A stretch of DNA of 38,586 bases from Paenibacillus sp. 598K (GCF_003851045.1 NZ_BFBX01000150.1:6026-44611); one strand, 5' to 3'; positions 16,442 through 24,206 are shown, counted from the stretch's first letter. Program-made: numbers and translations. The notes: generated by a model from the letters alone, not told the origin.

Positions 16442-16570
16442 CACACCCACCTCGACCCGCACTGGGTCGCATGGGCTTATTAGGCTTACACACCCACTTC
16501 GACCCACGCTTGATCATATGGGCTTACTGTGCGTACACGCACCCCGAGCCGCCTTGGATCGTGATGGTCA
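16442..16570. repeat. 47-bp tandem repeat reaching into the end of the secreted-protein gene
   Basis: Units begin at 16442 (CACACCCACCTCGACCC), 16489 (CACACCCACTTCGACCC) and, more diverged, 16536 (CACGCACCCCGAGCC); each is 47 bases from the next. The third unit is part of the coding sequence of the minus-strand gene that ends at 16524. A shortened fourth unit lies near 16409. Confidence 0.6.
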
Positions 16571-16859
16571 GCGTCGAGCCCAGGGCGGCATAGATGACTT
16601 GCGTGCCACCGTTGTAGATGTTCATATAGGGTGATCCGTACATGTAGACGGTCGCATACGACCCGAGGTCGCCGTAGTAAGACAGCTCGACCGGACCGTT
16701 GGCCACCGGCGTCAAGGTGTGCGGTCCAGCCCCGCAAGCGCTCCCGCCCACAACCAACGTATCGGCAGCCGCGAAGCCGACACTCAACATCGATAGCAGC
16801 ATCCCCGCGAGCAAAAGCAGGGCCGCCTTCCTTCCAACCTTCTCAATATGCCTCTTCAT
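16524..16859 (-). CDS. Small secreted protein of unknown function
   Basis: The 111-residue protein starts MKRHIEKVGRKAALLLL, a Sec signal peptide with probable cleavage after residue 32 (GFAAA-DTL). The mature part, of about 79 residues, is rich in Gly, Tyr and Thr with alternating beta-like segments, and has two cysteines (about residues 42 and 107) that could form one disulfide. The start follows AGGGAGGGATGAGGT. The last codons lie in a 47-bp unit that is repeated downstream, so its C-terminus was probably shaped by, or is the source of, that array. I recognise no family; a small extracellular beta-sandwich is possible (inference). Confidence 0.7.
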   Translation of the reverse strand: MKRHIEKVGRKAALLLLAGMLLSMLSVGFAAADTLVVGGSACGAGPHTLTPVANGPVELSYYGDLGSYATVYMYGSPYMNIYNGGTQVIYAALGSTLTITIQGGSGCVYAQ

Positions 16860-16994
16860 ACCTCATCCCTCCCTGTACATAGCGCTGCCTGCCCCCTCAC
16901 ATGGGTCGATCGGTCAGGCTTTTGGGCAAAACAAGAACTATACGATGCAACCTGCGACACAAGTTATGCCCCAAATTCGGACAACCTGGAGGGG

Positions 16995-17023
16995 TTCATC
17001 TATCGAGAGATATGGGCTATAAT
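16995..17023 (+). promoter_or_regulatory. Possible promoter of the DoxX gene
   Basis: A perfect -10 TATAAT lies at 17018-17023, with a weak -35 (TTCATC, 16995-17000) at 17-base spacing. The start codon is 60 bases downstream. Confidence 0.45.
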
Positions 17024-17082
17024 GGGGATGGCGCTGGAAACGTCGCCCAATCTATTCAACATCGTACAGGGGGAACTTACTC

Positions 17083-17652
17083 ATGAACACACACAAATCA
17101 CCATCAGGGGCGATACTCGTCCCGGACAATCCGGTATCACAATTTTTGTTCAGCAATACCAAGTCCGCACTGATCTGGCTCATCGTCCGTCTCTACCTCG
17201 GCTATGCCTGGCTGACGGCTGGCTGGAAAAAGGTCAACAGCAGCGCTTGGGTCGGCGACGATGCCGGCGCCGCTCTGAGCGGCTTCGTCAATGGCTCCCT
17301 GGCCAAAGCCGCCGATGGCGGAGATGTGACCGGATGGTACGCGACCTTCCTTGAGAATGCGGTGCTGCCTAACGCCAAGCTGTTCTCCTACTTCGTCGCC
17401 TTCGGCGAGTTACTCGTCGGTCTGGGCCTGATCCTTGGGCTGCTCACGGGCATCGCTGCTTTCTTCGGCGCCATCATGAACGTCAGCTTCCTGTTCGCTG
17501 GCACACTGAGCACCAACCCACTGCTCTTCATCCTGGCCACCTGGCTAGTCCTCGCCTGGAAGGTCGCAGGCTGGTACGGTCTGGACCGCTGGGCGCTGCC
17601 GATCCTCGGTACGCCGTGGAATCGTCGCGGCAACCGCGACAAAGCCGCCTGA
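17083..17652 (+). CDS. DoxX family membrane protein
   Basis: The 189-residue protein has four hydrophobic segments (about 29-50, 99-122, 125-146, 146-165). The DoxX pattern appears as LIVRLYLGYAWLTAGWKKV near the first helix and FSYFVAFGELLVGLGLILGL in the second. DoxX-like proteins are membrane parts of quinone-linked or thiosulfate/redox systems; the function of most is unknown. The start ATG follows CAGGGGGAAC. It appears to be a single-gene unit, between its own promoter and a hairpin at 17732-17774. No partner gene suggests a specific role. Confidence 0.88.
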   Translation: MNTHKSPSGAILVPDNPVSQFLFSNTKSALIWLIVRLYLGYAWLTAGWKKVNSSAWVGDDAGAALSGFVNGSLAKAADGGDVTGWYATFLENAVLPNAKLFSYFVAFGELLVGLGLILGLLTGIAAFFGAIMNVSFLFAGTLSTNPLLFILATWLVLAWKVAGWYGLDRWALPILGTPWNRRGNRDKAA

Positions 17653-17731
17653 TCCTGACTCGCACGCAGCAGCAGGTAGCCGCAAGCTCATGATGCTCTA
17701 CTGACATAACGCGACATGACGCATCAACAGA

Positions 17732-17774
17732 CAGAACCTTCCGAGCCTCGCCGCGAGCGAGCCGGGAGGTTCTG
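17732..17774 (+). terminator. Probable terminator of the DoxX gene
   Basis: CAGAACCTTCC and GGGAGGTTCTG pair over 11 bases with one mismatch around a 21-base loop region. A short T-rich stretch (GCGTTTGG) follows after six bases, so it is a moderate candidate. Confidence 0.45.
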
Positions 17775-17794
17775 CTGCGTTTGGTGATCAGGAT

Positions 17795-17822
17795 TTGAAC
17801 CGGGGCTGTCATCGGCTATAAT
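17795..17822 (+). promoter_or_regulatory. Sigma-A promoter of the PrpR-like regulator gene
   Basis: TTGAAC (17795-17800) and a perfect TATAAT (17817-17822) are 16 bases apart. The start codon at 17874 gives a leader of about 45 bases. Confidence 0.75.
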
Positions 17823-17873
17823 GAGAGGAGTGCCGCAAGGCTTCGACGCTCTACTAACTACAGGGGGACTACC

Positions 17874-19559
17874 ATGACCATCCGCATTCATATCGTCGCA
17901 CCGTACCCCTCGATGCTCTCGATTATCGAGGAGAGTCTGCCGCTCTTCCCCGAGCTTGCCATACATTACTCTGTCGGCGATCTGGAGAGCGGCGTACGGG
18001 AAGCCATCGCCGCCGAGCAGCAAGGCGCCGATCTGATTATTAGTCGCGGCGGCACAGCTCGTCTGATCAAGCAAGCCGTCCAGGTGCCGGTCATCGATAT
18101 GCAGTTATCCGGCTACGACATGATCCGCTCGCTGATGCTCGCCAGCAACCTTAACGAAAAGACCGCTATCGTCGGCTTTGCCAATATTACGTCGGGGGCG
18201 CAGGCGATTATCGACCTGCTCGACTTGCCGCTCAAGGCCTTTACCGTCACGACCTCCGAGGAAGTCGCGCCGCTGCTGCTCGATCTGCGTAGTCGCGGCT
18301 ACAAGCAGATCGCTGGCGACGTCATCACGCTGAAGACGGCCAACGCTTACGGTCTCCGAGGCTTCCTCATCCAGTCCGGCAAAGAATCGATCGTCAAAGC
18401 GCTAGAGGATGCCAAGCTCATCTTCGGCTATCTGCATCGGAACGATCGGCTGGCGCAGGTATTCGAACAACTCGCCCTGCACCGACATGCCAACCTGATC
18501 GTCACTGATCCGGCTCAGCGCGTCATCTACGAGAAGTTGCCGGCATGGGAGAGCAATCCGTTAACCGCAGAGCAACTGTCGCTGCTCCACAATGAATGGC
18601 CCTCCGAGGCCACAGGCCCCATCGTCAAAAAACTGACCGACGGCTCGACAATCCTGCGCGTAGAACGATACCGGTACCGGATCGGAGACGAGTCGTATAC
18701 CGTCTATGCGCTGCAGGCAAGCGAGCCGGAGTTGGCCGACCAGGAAGGCATCGTCGCCCGTCACCTGACGCACAGCGAACCGCTGGCCGATCAGTCGCCG
18801 GTCATCCGCGGCGTATTGGAGCGTATCCGGACCCTATACCGCAACAACGAGCCGATCTTCCTCCAGGGCGAACGCGGGACAGGCAAAGCCTTCCTCGCCA
18901 GCCACATACATCACGAGCTCGCGCCCGAGGGCATGCTGCTGTCGATCGATCTCGCGCAGACCGGGATGAAGGCGGTAGAGGAGCTGTCCTTGTCGATGGT
19001 GTCGACGATCAAGCTGCTGCATCCGGGGAAGGCCGAAGAAGACCAGATTGTCCGCTTTGTCCGTCGTTGTCGCGAGCGAGAGGTGCGTCTATTCCTGATC
19101 GACGAGCAGGCTCCGCCGCTGTCGCTCTTGCGCGAGACGGACGCTGCGCATCTGATCCTGCCCGGGCTGGAGGAGCGTACGGAGGATATCGAGACGCTGG
19201 CGCACTACTTCCTCTCCGCCTGTAACCAGCGCTACGGCACGACCGCCGTCCGATTGCATGCGGAGGCGCTGACGCTGCTGCAATTGCACCGTTACCCGCA
19301 GCACATCGACGATCTGCGACAACTGGTCAAGCAACTGGCGCTCAATGAACGGGATTACGTCATCCAGGCAGACACCGTTCGCCGGATCATCGCCGCATCC
19401 GATACGCCGCCCGCCTGGCATGCTCCTCAAGGAACGTTGAAGGAAATCGAAAAACAAGTGATCCAGGCTGTATTGCAAGAGGAAAATTACAACCAATCCC
19501 GCACAGCTGACAGACTGGGGATTAATCGAGCCACATTATGGCGAAAACTAAAGGAATGA
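17874..19559 (+). CDS. PrpR-N domain transcriptional regulator with degenerate AAA+ module
   Basis: The 561-residue regulator has an N-terminal PrpR_N sensor domain (about 1-190; IIEESLPLFPELAIHY, GADLIISRGGTARLIKQ), a PAS-like middle part (about 200-300), an AAA+ region with Walker A GERGTGK (about 331-337), and a C-terminal Fis-type helix-turn-helix (QSRTADRLGINRATLWRKLKE, to the end). PrpR_N proteins bind small acids or their phosphates. Unlike sigma-54 activators it lacks GAFTGA and the ATPase region is short, so it probably does not act with sigma-54. It is transcribed toward the permease and kinase genes and should regulate them; an acid-sugar or phosphorylated intermediate is the likely ligand (inference). 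Start ATG follows AGGGGG. Confidence 0.85.
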   Translation: MTIRIHIVAPYPSMLSIIEESLPLFPELAIHYSVGDLESGVREAIAAEQQGADLIISRGGTARLIKQAVQVPVIDMQLSGYDMIRSLMLASNLNEKTAIVGFANITSGAQAIIDLLDLPLKAFTVTTSEEVAPLLLDLRSRGYKQIAGDVITLKTANAYGLRGFLIQSGKESIVKALEDAKLIFGYLHRNDRLAQVFEQLALHRHANLIVTDPAQRVIYEKLPAWESNPLTAEQLSLLHNEWPSEATGPIVKKLTDGSTILRVERYRYRIGDESYTVYALQASEPELADQEGIVARHLTHSEPLADQSPVIRGVLERIRTLYRNNEPIFLQGERGTGKAFLASHIHHELAPEGMLLSIDLAQTGMKAVEELSLSMVSTIKLLHPGKAEEDQIVRFVRRCREREVRLFLIDEQAPPLSLLRETDAAHLILPGLEERTEDIETLAHYFLSACNQRYGTTAVRLHAEALTLLQLHRYPQHIDDLRQLVKQLALNERDYVIQADTVRRIIAASDTPPAWHAPQGTLKEIEKQVIQAVLQEENYNQSRTADRLGINRATLWRKLKE

Positions 19560-19580
19560 TTCCTTTGGTTTTCGCTTTTT
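19541..19580 (+). terminator. Terminator overlapping the regulator's last codons
   Basis: A 16-bp stem (19541-19556 with 19560-19575, one T-G wobble) ends in TTTTT. The 3-base loop is the TGA stop codon itself, so the last five sense codons make the ascending arm. Confidence 0.85.
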
Positions 19581-19593
19581 CTATGACAAAAAG

Positions 19594-19661
19594 TGTTGCA
19601 ATATTAAACATTTTTATTTAACCGACATTTAGTTTGATGAAAAGTGTTGCTTTTATAAACA
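19594..19661 (+). promoter_or_regulatory. Twin operator candidates before the permease gene
   Basis: Two copies of AAAAGTGTTGC followed by TAAACAT occur at 19590-19611 and 19641-19662. Each contains TGTT-N9-AACA (19594-19610 and 19645-19661), with centres 51 bases apart, about five helical turns. A TTGCTT-N17-TAAGAT sigma-A-like promoter overlaps the second site. The PrpR-like protein encoded just upstream is the obvious candidate to bind. Confidence 0.6.
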
Positions 19662-19725
19662 TCATCCATTAAGATGGTCCATGTAATCGCTTTTATAACA
19701 ACCTGTTGAGAGGGAGTCGTGTACA

Positions 19726-20724
19726 ATGAAAATTAAAGCGACGTTAGATCGTATCCCCGGAGGAATGATGGTCGTGCCGTTGCTGCTCGCTGCAACGATC
19801 AACACCTTGTTCCCCGATTTACTGCGAATCGGCGGCTTTACTGAAGCGCTGTTCGTCAATAGCGCAAGCGCGCTGATCGCGTTGTTCCTGCTGATCGCGG
19901 GCACGCAGATCAATCTGCGCACGGCCCGCGCTTCGGTCGCCAAGGGCGTCACCCTGCTCGTCGTCAAATGGCTGGTCGGCGCGCTGGTCGGACTGCTCGC
20001 ATACTGGCTGGCGGACAACAACGGCCTGTTCCTCGGTCTTGCCCCAATCGCGATCATCGGCGCTATGACCAATTCCAACGGCGGCTTGTACATCGCCCTG
20101 GCCGGCCAATACGGCAAGGAAGAGGACAAGGCAGCCTACCCGTTCCTCGCGCTGAGCGACGGACCGTTCCTGACGATGGTGGCGCTCTCCATCTTCGGAG
20201 CGATGGGCTTTGCCGAAGGCATGTTCTCCGCCACCTCCTTTATCGCTGTACTGTTGCCGCTCGCGGTTGGCATCATCCTGGGCAACCTGGACAAGGACAT
20301 GGGCGATTTCCTGTACAAGGGCAGCGACAAGCTCGTGCCGTTCTTCGCCTTTGCGCTCGGGATGGGCATCAACTTCAACGCCATCATCAAAGGCGGCCTG
20401 AGCGGCATCATGCTCGGCGTCATCACTGTCATCCTGACGGGCGGAGGACTATACGTCCTGTTCAAAATGCTCGGCTGGAACCCGATCGTCGGCGCAGCCG
20501 AGGGATCGACCGCCGGCAACGCTGTCGGTACTCCGGCTGCGATCGCTGCCGCTAACGTCGCCTTTGCGCCGATCGCCGAGCTCGCCACCGTACAGATCGC
20601 AGCCAGCGTCGTCACGACAGCCATACTGCTGCCGATCTTCATCGGCTTCTTGTCCAAGCGGCTGGAAAAGGAGCCCGGAGGGCTCGCCAAGTACAACGAA
20701 GCGGCGGAGAAGCGACAGGGCTGA
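19726..20724 (+). CDS. KdgT-type (2-keto-3-deoxygluconate permease family) transporter
   Basis: The 332-residue protein has about ten hydrophobic segments and the KdgT family signatures IPGGMMVVPLLLAATINT at the N-terminus, PIAIIGAMTNSNGGLYIAL in the middle, and EGSTAGNAVGTPAAIAAAN toward the C-terminus. KdgT family members are proton symporters for sugar acids. In this position, before an acid-sugar kinase and dehydrogenase, the likely substrate is a four-carbon acid such as D-threonate or D-erythronate instead of 2-keto-3-deoxygluconate (inference from neighbours). The ATG follows GAGAGGGAG; two operator-like repeats lie upstream. Confidence 0.9.
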   Translation: MKIKATLDRIPGGMMVVPLLLAATINTLFPDLLRIGGFTEALFVNSASALIALFLLIAGTQINLRTARASVAKGVTLLVVKWLVGALVGLLAYWLADNNGLFLGLAPIAIIGAMTNSNGGLYIALAGQYGKEEDKAAYPFLALSDGPFLTMVALSIFGAMGFAEGMFSATSFIAVLLPLAVGIILGNLDKDMGDFLYKGSDKLVPFFAFALGMGINFNAIIKGGLSGIMLGVITVILTGGGLYVLFKMLGWNPIVGAAEGSTAGNAVGTPAAIAAANVAFAPIAELATVQIAASVVTTAILLPIFIGFLSKRLEKEPGGLAKYNEAAEKRQG

Positions 20725-20803
20725 AACTTTATAGCGTAGGACTAGAGAGTAGATCGAGAAAAAGAGAGTGGTTGTCCCTATAGAGAGAGGATGTAACGAG
20801 GCA

Positions 20804-20883
20804 AAGCGCTCAGCGCCGAAGCACGGGCGGACGCAAGTCCGCCCATAGCTCGCTTCGCAAGCAAGCGGTAGCGCTGAGCGCTT
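20804..20883. repeat. 80-base cloverleaf-like palindromic element
   Basis: A perfect 13-bp outer stem, AAGCGCTCAGCGC (20804-20816) with GCGCTGAGCGCTT (20871-20883), encloses two inner hairpins. One is an 8-bp stem GGGCGGAC/GTCCGCCC closed by a GCAA loop (20825-20844), the other is GCTT/AAGC around CGC (20852-20862). It lies between the permease and kinase genes and has no T-run. Such a three-way-junction fold could be a REP-type repeat, a processing or stability element, or an unknown structured RNA. Confidence 0.7.
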
Positions 20884-20913
20884 CATGCTCGTGGATAGGA
20901 AGGAGAAATCATC

Positions 20914-22209
20914 ATGAAACTTGCCATTATTGCCGATGATCTGACAGGCGCCAATGATAGCGGCGTGCAGTTGGCCGCTCATGGCTTGTCTACGGCTGTC
21001 CTGTTCGATATGGACGAGGACGGCGCCAAGCGCTATGAAGCGGTCGTATATGATACCGACAGCCGCGCCGTCTCGCGCGAGACGGCGTACGAGCGCGTCG
21101 AGGCGGCCGCCCGTTTCCTGGTGCAGGCCGACTTCGTCAACGTATTCAAAAAGATGGACTCGACGATGCGGGGCAATATCGGAGCCGAGATCGACGCGGT
21201 CTACGATGTGCTGCAGCCCGACTTCGTCATGTTCGCGCCCGGCTATCCCAAAAATAACCGGACCGTCGCAGGCAGCACCCTCTATCTGAAGGGCGTGCCC
21301 GTCGGCGAAACGGAGATCGCTCGCGATCCCAAGACGCCTGTCACCGTATCGTATCTGCCCGAGCTGCTGGGCCAGCAAACCTCGCGGGCCGTCGGCACCA
21401 TCACCGTCGACGATCTGGCGCAAGGCCAGGCGCATGTGCTGGCCAAGCTGGCGCAGTACAGTGAGCGCGAGATCGCAATCGTCGTCGTCGACTCGACCGA
21501 GGAGCAACATCTGGAGCAGATCCTATCGTATGTCAAGCAAGCGCCGTATACCTTCGTCTGGGCCGGATCAGCAGGGCTGGCCAACTATTTGCCCGCCTAT
21601 TACGACTTGCCTACGCGACCGGGCCAGGTGGATATCGCACCGAACGACGGACCGATCCTGACCGTCATCGGCAGCGTCAATAAAAACTCTCGCGCCCAGT
21701 TGAAGCAACTACTCGATAAAGCCGATGCAATCGGCATCCCGCTTGACTCCGCGCAGGCCGTCGCCTCGTCGGAAGCACAGGCGGCCGAGGTTGAGCGCGT
21801 CTATCTGCGTGCACTCGGACTCGCTCAGGAAGGCAAGGACGTCGTCCTCTACTCGACGGGCGAGCCTGAACACATCGCTGCTGCCCAGCGTATCGGCGAA
21901 GCGCGTGGCTGGACGGCGACCGAGGTGAGCAACGAAATCGTCAAAGCGCTCGGCGCGGTCTGCGCGCCCCTGTTGGAGCAGGGCTACTTTACAGGCGTCT
22001 CGATGAGCGGCGGCGATACGGCCAAGCAGATCTGCGAGCGCTGGGGCATCAAAGGCTTCGAGCTGCAGGGCGAGCTGGAAATCGGGGTGCCGATCTCCAC
22101 CTTCCTCGGCAAAGAGGACTTGTATGTCGTCACCAAGGCGGGCGGCTTCGGCACCGAGGATGTTTTCATCCATGCTATTCAGAGACTGAAAGGAGCGGTT
22201 CACGCATGA
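20914..22209 (+). CDS. Four-carbon acid sugar kinase (DUF1537 family, DtnK-like)
   Basis: The 431-residue kinase has an N-terminal acid-sugar-binding lobe beginning MKLAIIADDLTGANDSGVQ (Asp8, Asp9) with KKMDSTMRGNIG, and a C-terminal nucleotide-binding lobe with GSVNKNSRAQ, SGGDTA and TKAGGFG. Members of this family phosphorylate four-carbon acid sugars such as D-threonate, D-erythronate and 3-oxo-tetronates (known). Pairing with a PdxA-like dehydrogenase, without an aldolase, isomerase or oxidoreductase gene, matches the two-step D-threonate route best. RBS GGAAGGAG lies 8 bases before the ATG. The stop overlaps the next start by 4 bases. Confidence 0.9.
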   Translation: MKLAIIADDLTGANDSGVQLAAHGLSTAVLFDMDEDGAKRYEAVVYDTDSRAVSRETAYERVEAAARFLVQADFVNVFKKMDSTMRGNIGAEIDAVYDVLQPDFVMFAPGYPKNNRTVAGSTLYLKGVPVGETEIARDPKTPVTVSYLPELLGQQTSRAVGTITVDDLAQGQAHVLAKLAQYSEREIAIVVVDSTEEQHLEQILSYVKQAPYTFVWAGSAGLANYLPAYYDLPTRPGQVDIAPNDGPILTVIGSVNKNSRAQLKQLLDKADAIGIPLDSAQAVASSEAQAAEVERVYLRALGLAQEGKDVVLYSTGEPEHIAAAQRIGEARGWTATEVSNEIVKALGAVCAPLLEQGYFTGVSMSGGDTAKQICERWGIKGFELQGELEIGVPISTFLGKEDLYVVTKAGGFGTEDVFIHAIQRLKGAVHA

Positions 22210-23201
22210 AACCTACCATTGGTATTACGATGGGCGATGCTGCCGGCATCGGGCCCGAGATCATCGTCAAGGCACTGCAGCATCAGGAGATCTACGACAC
22301 CTGTCGGCCGCTCGTGATCGGCGACGCCAAGATGCTGACGCGTGTGCTGCCGATCGTCGACTCCAAGCTGTCGATCCATCCGGTATCCAGCGTCGCGGAG
22401 GCGAGCTTCGCACACGGGACGATCGATGTGCTCGATCTCGACCTGCTGCCTGCCGATCTGCCGTTCGGCCAAGTGTCCGGCGACGCCGGCAATGCAGCGT
22501 ACCAATATCTCGCGGAGGCCGTGAGACTGGCCAAGCAAGGCGACATCCAGTCGATCTGCACCGCTCCGCTCAACAAGGAAGCACTGCACAAGGGCGGCCA
22601 TCTGTATCCCGGACATACCGAGATCCTCGCTGCCCTGACCGACACCGAGGACTTCTCGATGATGCTGACCACGCCGAATCTGCGGGTCATCCATCTGACG
22701 ACACATATGGGCTTGATCGCCGCCATCGAGAGCATCACGCCGGAGCGCACGTATACCGTCGTCAAGCTGGCACACGATACGCTCAGCAAGGCTGGTATCG
22801 CCAAGCCGCGCGTCGCGGTGTGCGGCATCAACCCGCATGCCGGCGAGAACGGGCTGTTCGGCAACGGCGAGGAAGAGACCAAGCTGATCCCGGGCATCGA
22901 GCGGGCAGCCGCCGAGGGGATCGACGTCACTGGCCCGTACCCGGCCGACACACTGTTCTTCCGCGCCGGACGCGGCGACTTTGATATCGTCGTCGCCTGC
23001 TATCATGATCAGGGCCACGCGCCGATCAAGGTCATGGGCATCGAAGAGGGCGTCAACATCACGGTCGGACTGAAGGGCGGCATCATCCGCACCTCCGTCG
23101 ACCACGGGACCGCCTTCGACATCGCCGGCCGCAACATCGCCGATGAGAAATCGATGCTCGCCGCCATCCGTTCGGCGATCGAGCTGGCGCCGCGCGCCTA
23201 A
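22206..23201 (+). CDS. pdxA2: PdxA-family 4-phospho-D-threonate/erythronate dehydrogenase (PdxA2-like)
   Basis: The 331-residue protein has GITMGDAAGIGPE at the N-terminus and the metal-ligand segments YPGHTE (His137), NPHAGENGLFG and YHDQGHAP, plus GRTSVDHGTAFDIAG-like RTSVDHGTAFDIAG. PdxA proper makes pyridoxine precursors; the paralogue PdxA2 oxidises and decarboxylates 4-phospho-D-threonate or -erythronate to dihydroxyacetone phosphate with NAD+ (known). The ATGA overlap with the DUF1537 kinase favours PdxA2. The kinase should make its substrate, and the product enters glycolysis. True vitamin B6 PdxA is not excluded by motif alone. Confidence 0.9.
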   Translation: MKPTIGITMGDAAGIGPEIIVKALQHQEIYDTCRPLVIGDAKMLTRVLPIVDSKLSIHPVSSVAEASFAHGTIDVLDLDLLPADLPFGQVSGDAGNAAYQYLAEAVRLAKQGDIQSICTAPLNKEALHKGGHLYPGHTEILAALTDTEDFSMMLTTPNLRVIHLTTHMGLIAAIESITPERTYTVVKLAHDTLSKAGIAKPRVAVCGINPHAGENGLFGNGEEETKLIPGIERAAAEGIDVTGPYPADTLFFRAGRGDFDIVVACYHDQGHAPIKVMGIEEGVNITVGLKGGIIRTSVDHGTAFDIAGRNIADEKSMLAAIRSAIELAPRA

Positions 23202-23222
23202 TCGCAAGACCAACTACAAGCT

Positions 23223-23260
23223 GCTGACGCCCTTCGCCGATTACGGCGGAGGGCGTCAGC
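23223..23260. terminator. Strong hairpin between convergent genes
   Basis: A 17-bp stem (GCTGACGCCCTTCGCCG with CGGCGGAGGGCGTCAGC, one T-G wobble) has a 4-base loop ATTA. It lies 21 bases after the pdxA2 stop and about 55 before the end of the convergent carboxypeptidase gene. There is no T-run on either side. Confidence 0.5.
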
Positions 23261-23314
23261 GCTTCGCGGCTTATTGCTGCGCGCTTGGCGACCGAGCGGC
23301 CGCCGCTCACCTGG

Positions 23315-24181
23315 TCACCATGTCGTCAGGATGACGCCGCCGACATTATCGCCGGAGAGTGTATAGCTGGCTCCCTCCGGGATCGTCAGCCGCGTAACAT
23401 CCTCTACCGGATGATACGACACCTCGTAGCGCGTGCCATCGAGCTCGATCTCCGCTCGCCCCTGCTCCTGCAACTGAGCCAGATACTCCTCCAGCACCAG
23501 CCCCTGCTGCTTCATGATCGCGCTATGCGGCAGACCGACATAACGATAATGCCACGGCTCGTAAGGCACGCCGGTCACTTCGGTCTTGTCCGGCGGATAG
23601 CGCAGGATGAAGCCATAGCGCCAGGCATGCTGCTCCAGCCAACGTCCTTCCTCTGCCGACTCCATCTTCCCTTGCTTCGAACCGATATCCAGCGCCAGCC
23701 CCGACTCGTGCTCGCTGAATCCCGGCGGATGCGCGTATTCTGGCCCGTTTGTCGCATACAGCTCGGCCTGTAAGGCTTTGCCCCGATACCCGCTCGTAAC
23801 GAGGAAGTTTGTGATACCATCCAACTTGGCCGCTCCGACCATCGTCGTGAAGCGTTCCAGCAGCTCCGTTGGCAGCTCTATATCACTGTCCATGATGCCG
23901 AAGCCATCGAGCAGCTGTTGATTGGCGTACAGATTGACCGTCTCTACCGCTTGGTCGACCTCGGGCACAGGGTGGCCCGGCCCGATCAGCAGCAGCTCTC
24001 CACGATGCACCTGCCGCCGCTCCACGACCAGCTCCGAGAGCTTTGCGGTTTCTGCCTGAGGCGGCTGGAGCTCGGCTTGACTCGACGGTCCGTCATCCGT
24101 TATCGTCTCGCGTTGCATCATCACATATGCTGCACAGCCGATCACCGCCGCGAAGATCAGCAGCAGTTGTATTTTTCGCAT
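23315..24181 (-). CDS. D-alanyl-D-alanine carboxypeptidase, VanY-like (M15B)
   Basis: The 288-residue protein starts MRKIQLLLIFAAVIGCAAYV, a membrane anchor or signal sequence. The peptidase domain (about 80-225) has the M15B motifs SGYRGKALQ, SEHESGLALDIG (zinc His and Asp) and EPWHYRY (catalytic Glu and zinc His). It should trim the terminal D-Ala from peptidoglycan side chains at the cell surface. A C-terminal stretch of about 60 beta-rich residues follows. There is no VanS/VanR or van resistance gene next to it, so housekeeping wall turnover is more likely than glycopeptide resistance (inference). The ATG follows a GGGAG about 12 bases ahead. Confidence 0.9.
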   Translation of the reverse strand: MRKIQLLLIFAAVIGCAAYVMMQRETITDDGPSSQAELQPPQAETAKLSELVVERRQVHRGELLLIGPGHPVPEVDQAVETVNLYANQQLLDGFGIMDSDIELPTELLERFTTMVGAAKLDGITNFLVTSGYRGKALQAELYATNGPEYAHPPGFSEHESGLALDIGSKQGKMESAEEGRWLEQHAWRYGFILRYPPDKTEVTGVPYEPWHYRYVGLPHSAIMKQQGLVLEEYLAQLQEQGRAEIELDGTRYEVSYHPVEDVTRLTIPEGASYTLSGDNVGGVILTTW

Positions 24182-24206
24182 TCCTACGCATCTCCCTTTA
24201 CCTGTC

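Larger units (their letters stand above)
15958..16523. other. Repeat-rich intergenic region without a supported gene
   Basis: No coding frame has a ribosome binding site. The stretch holds a hairpin at 15995-16017, an inverted-repeat element at 16098-16223, and a 47-bp tandem repeat that starts at about 16442 and runs into the next gene. A 70-codon minus frame (16042-16254) is a translation of the repeat, not a gene. Confidence 0.55.

Noticed and set aside
19671..19692. Sigma-54 promoter before the permease gene
   Set aside because: TGGTCC and the downstream CGC are 13 bases apart (GG to GC) instead of 12 and match the consensus poorly; the adjacent regulator lacks GAFTGA.
20449..21510. 353-codon frame on the minus strand
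   Set aside because: It is antisense to the KdgT permease end, the palindromic spacer and the DUF1537 kinase start; a real gene would hardly cross all of these.
23315..24181. Vancomycin-resistance gene cluster
   Set aside because: The VanY-like gene stands alone. No VanH, VanA/B ligase, VanX or VanRS-like genes are adjacent, so a wall-maintenance role is more likely.
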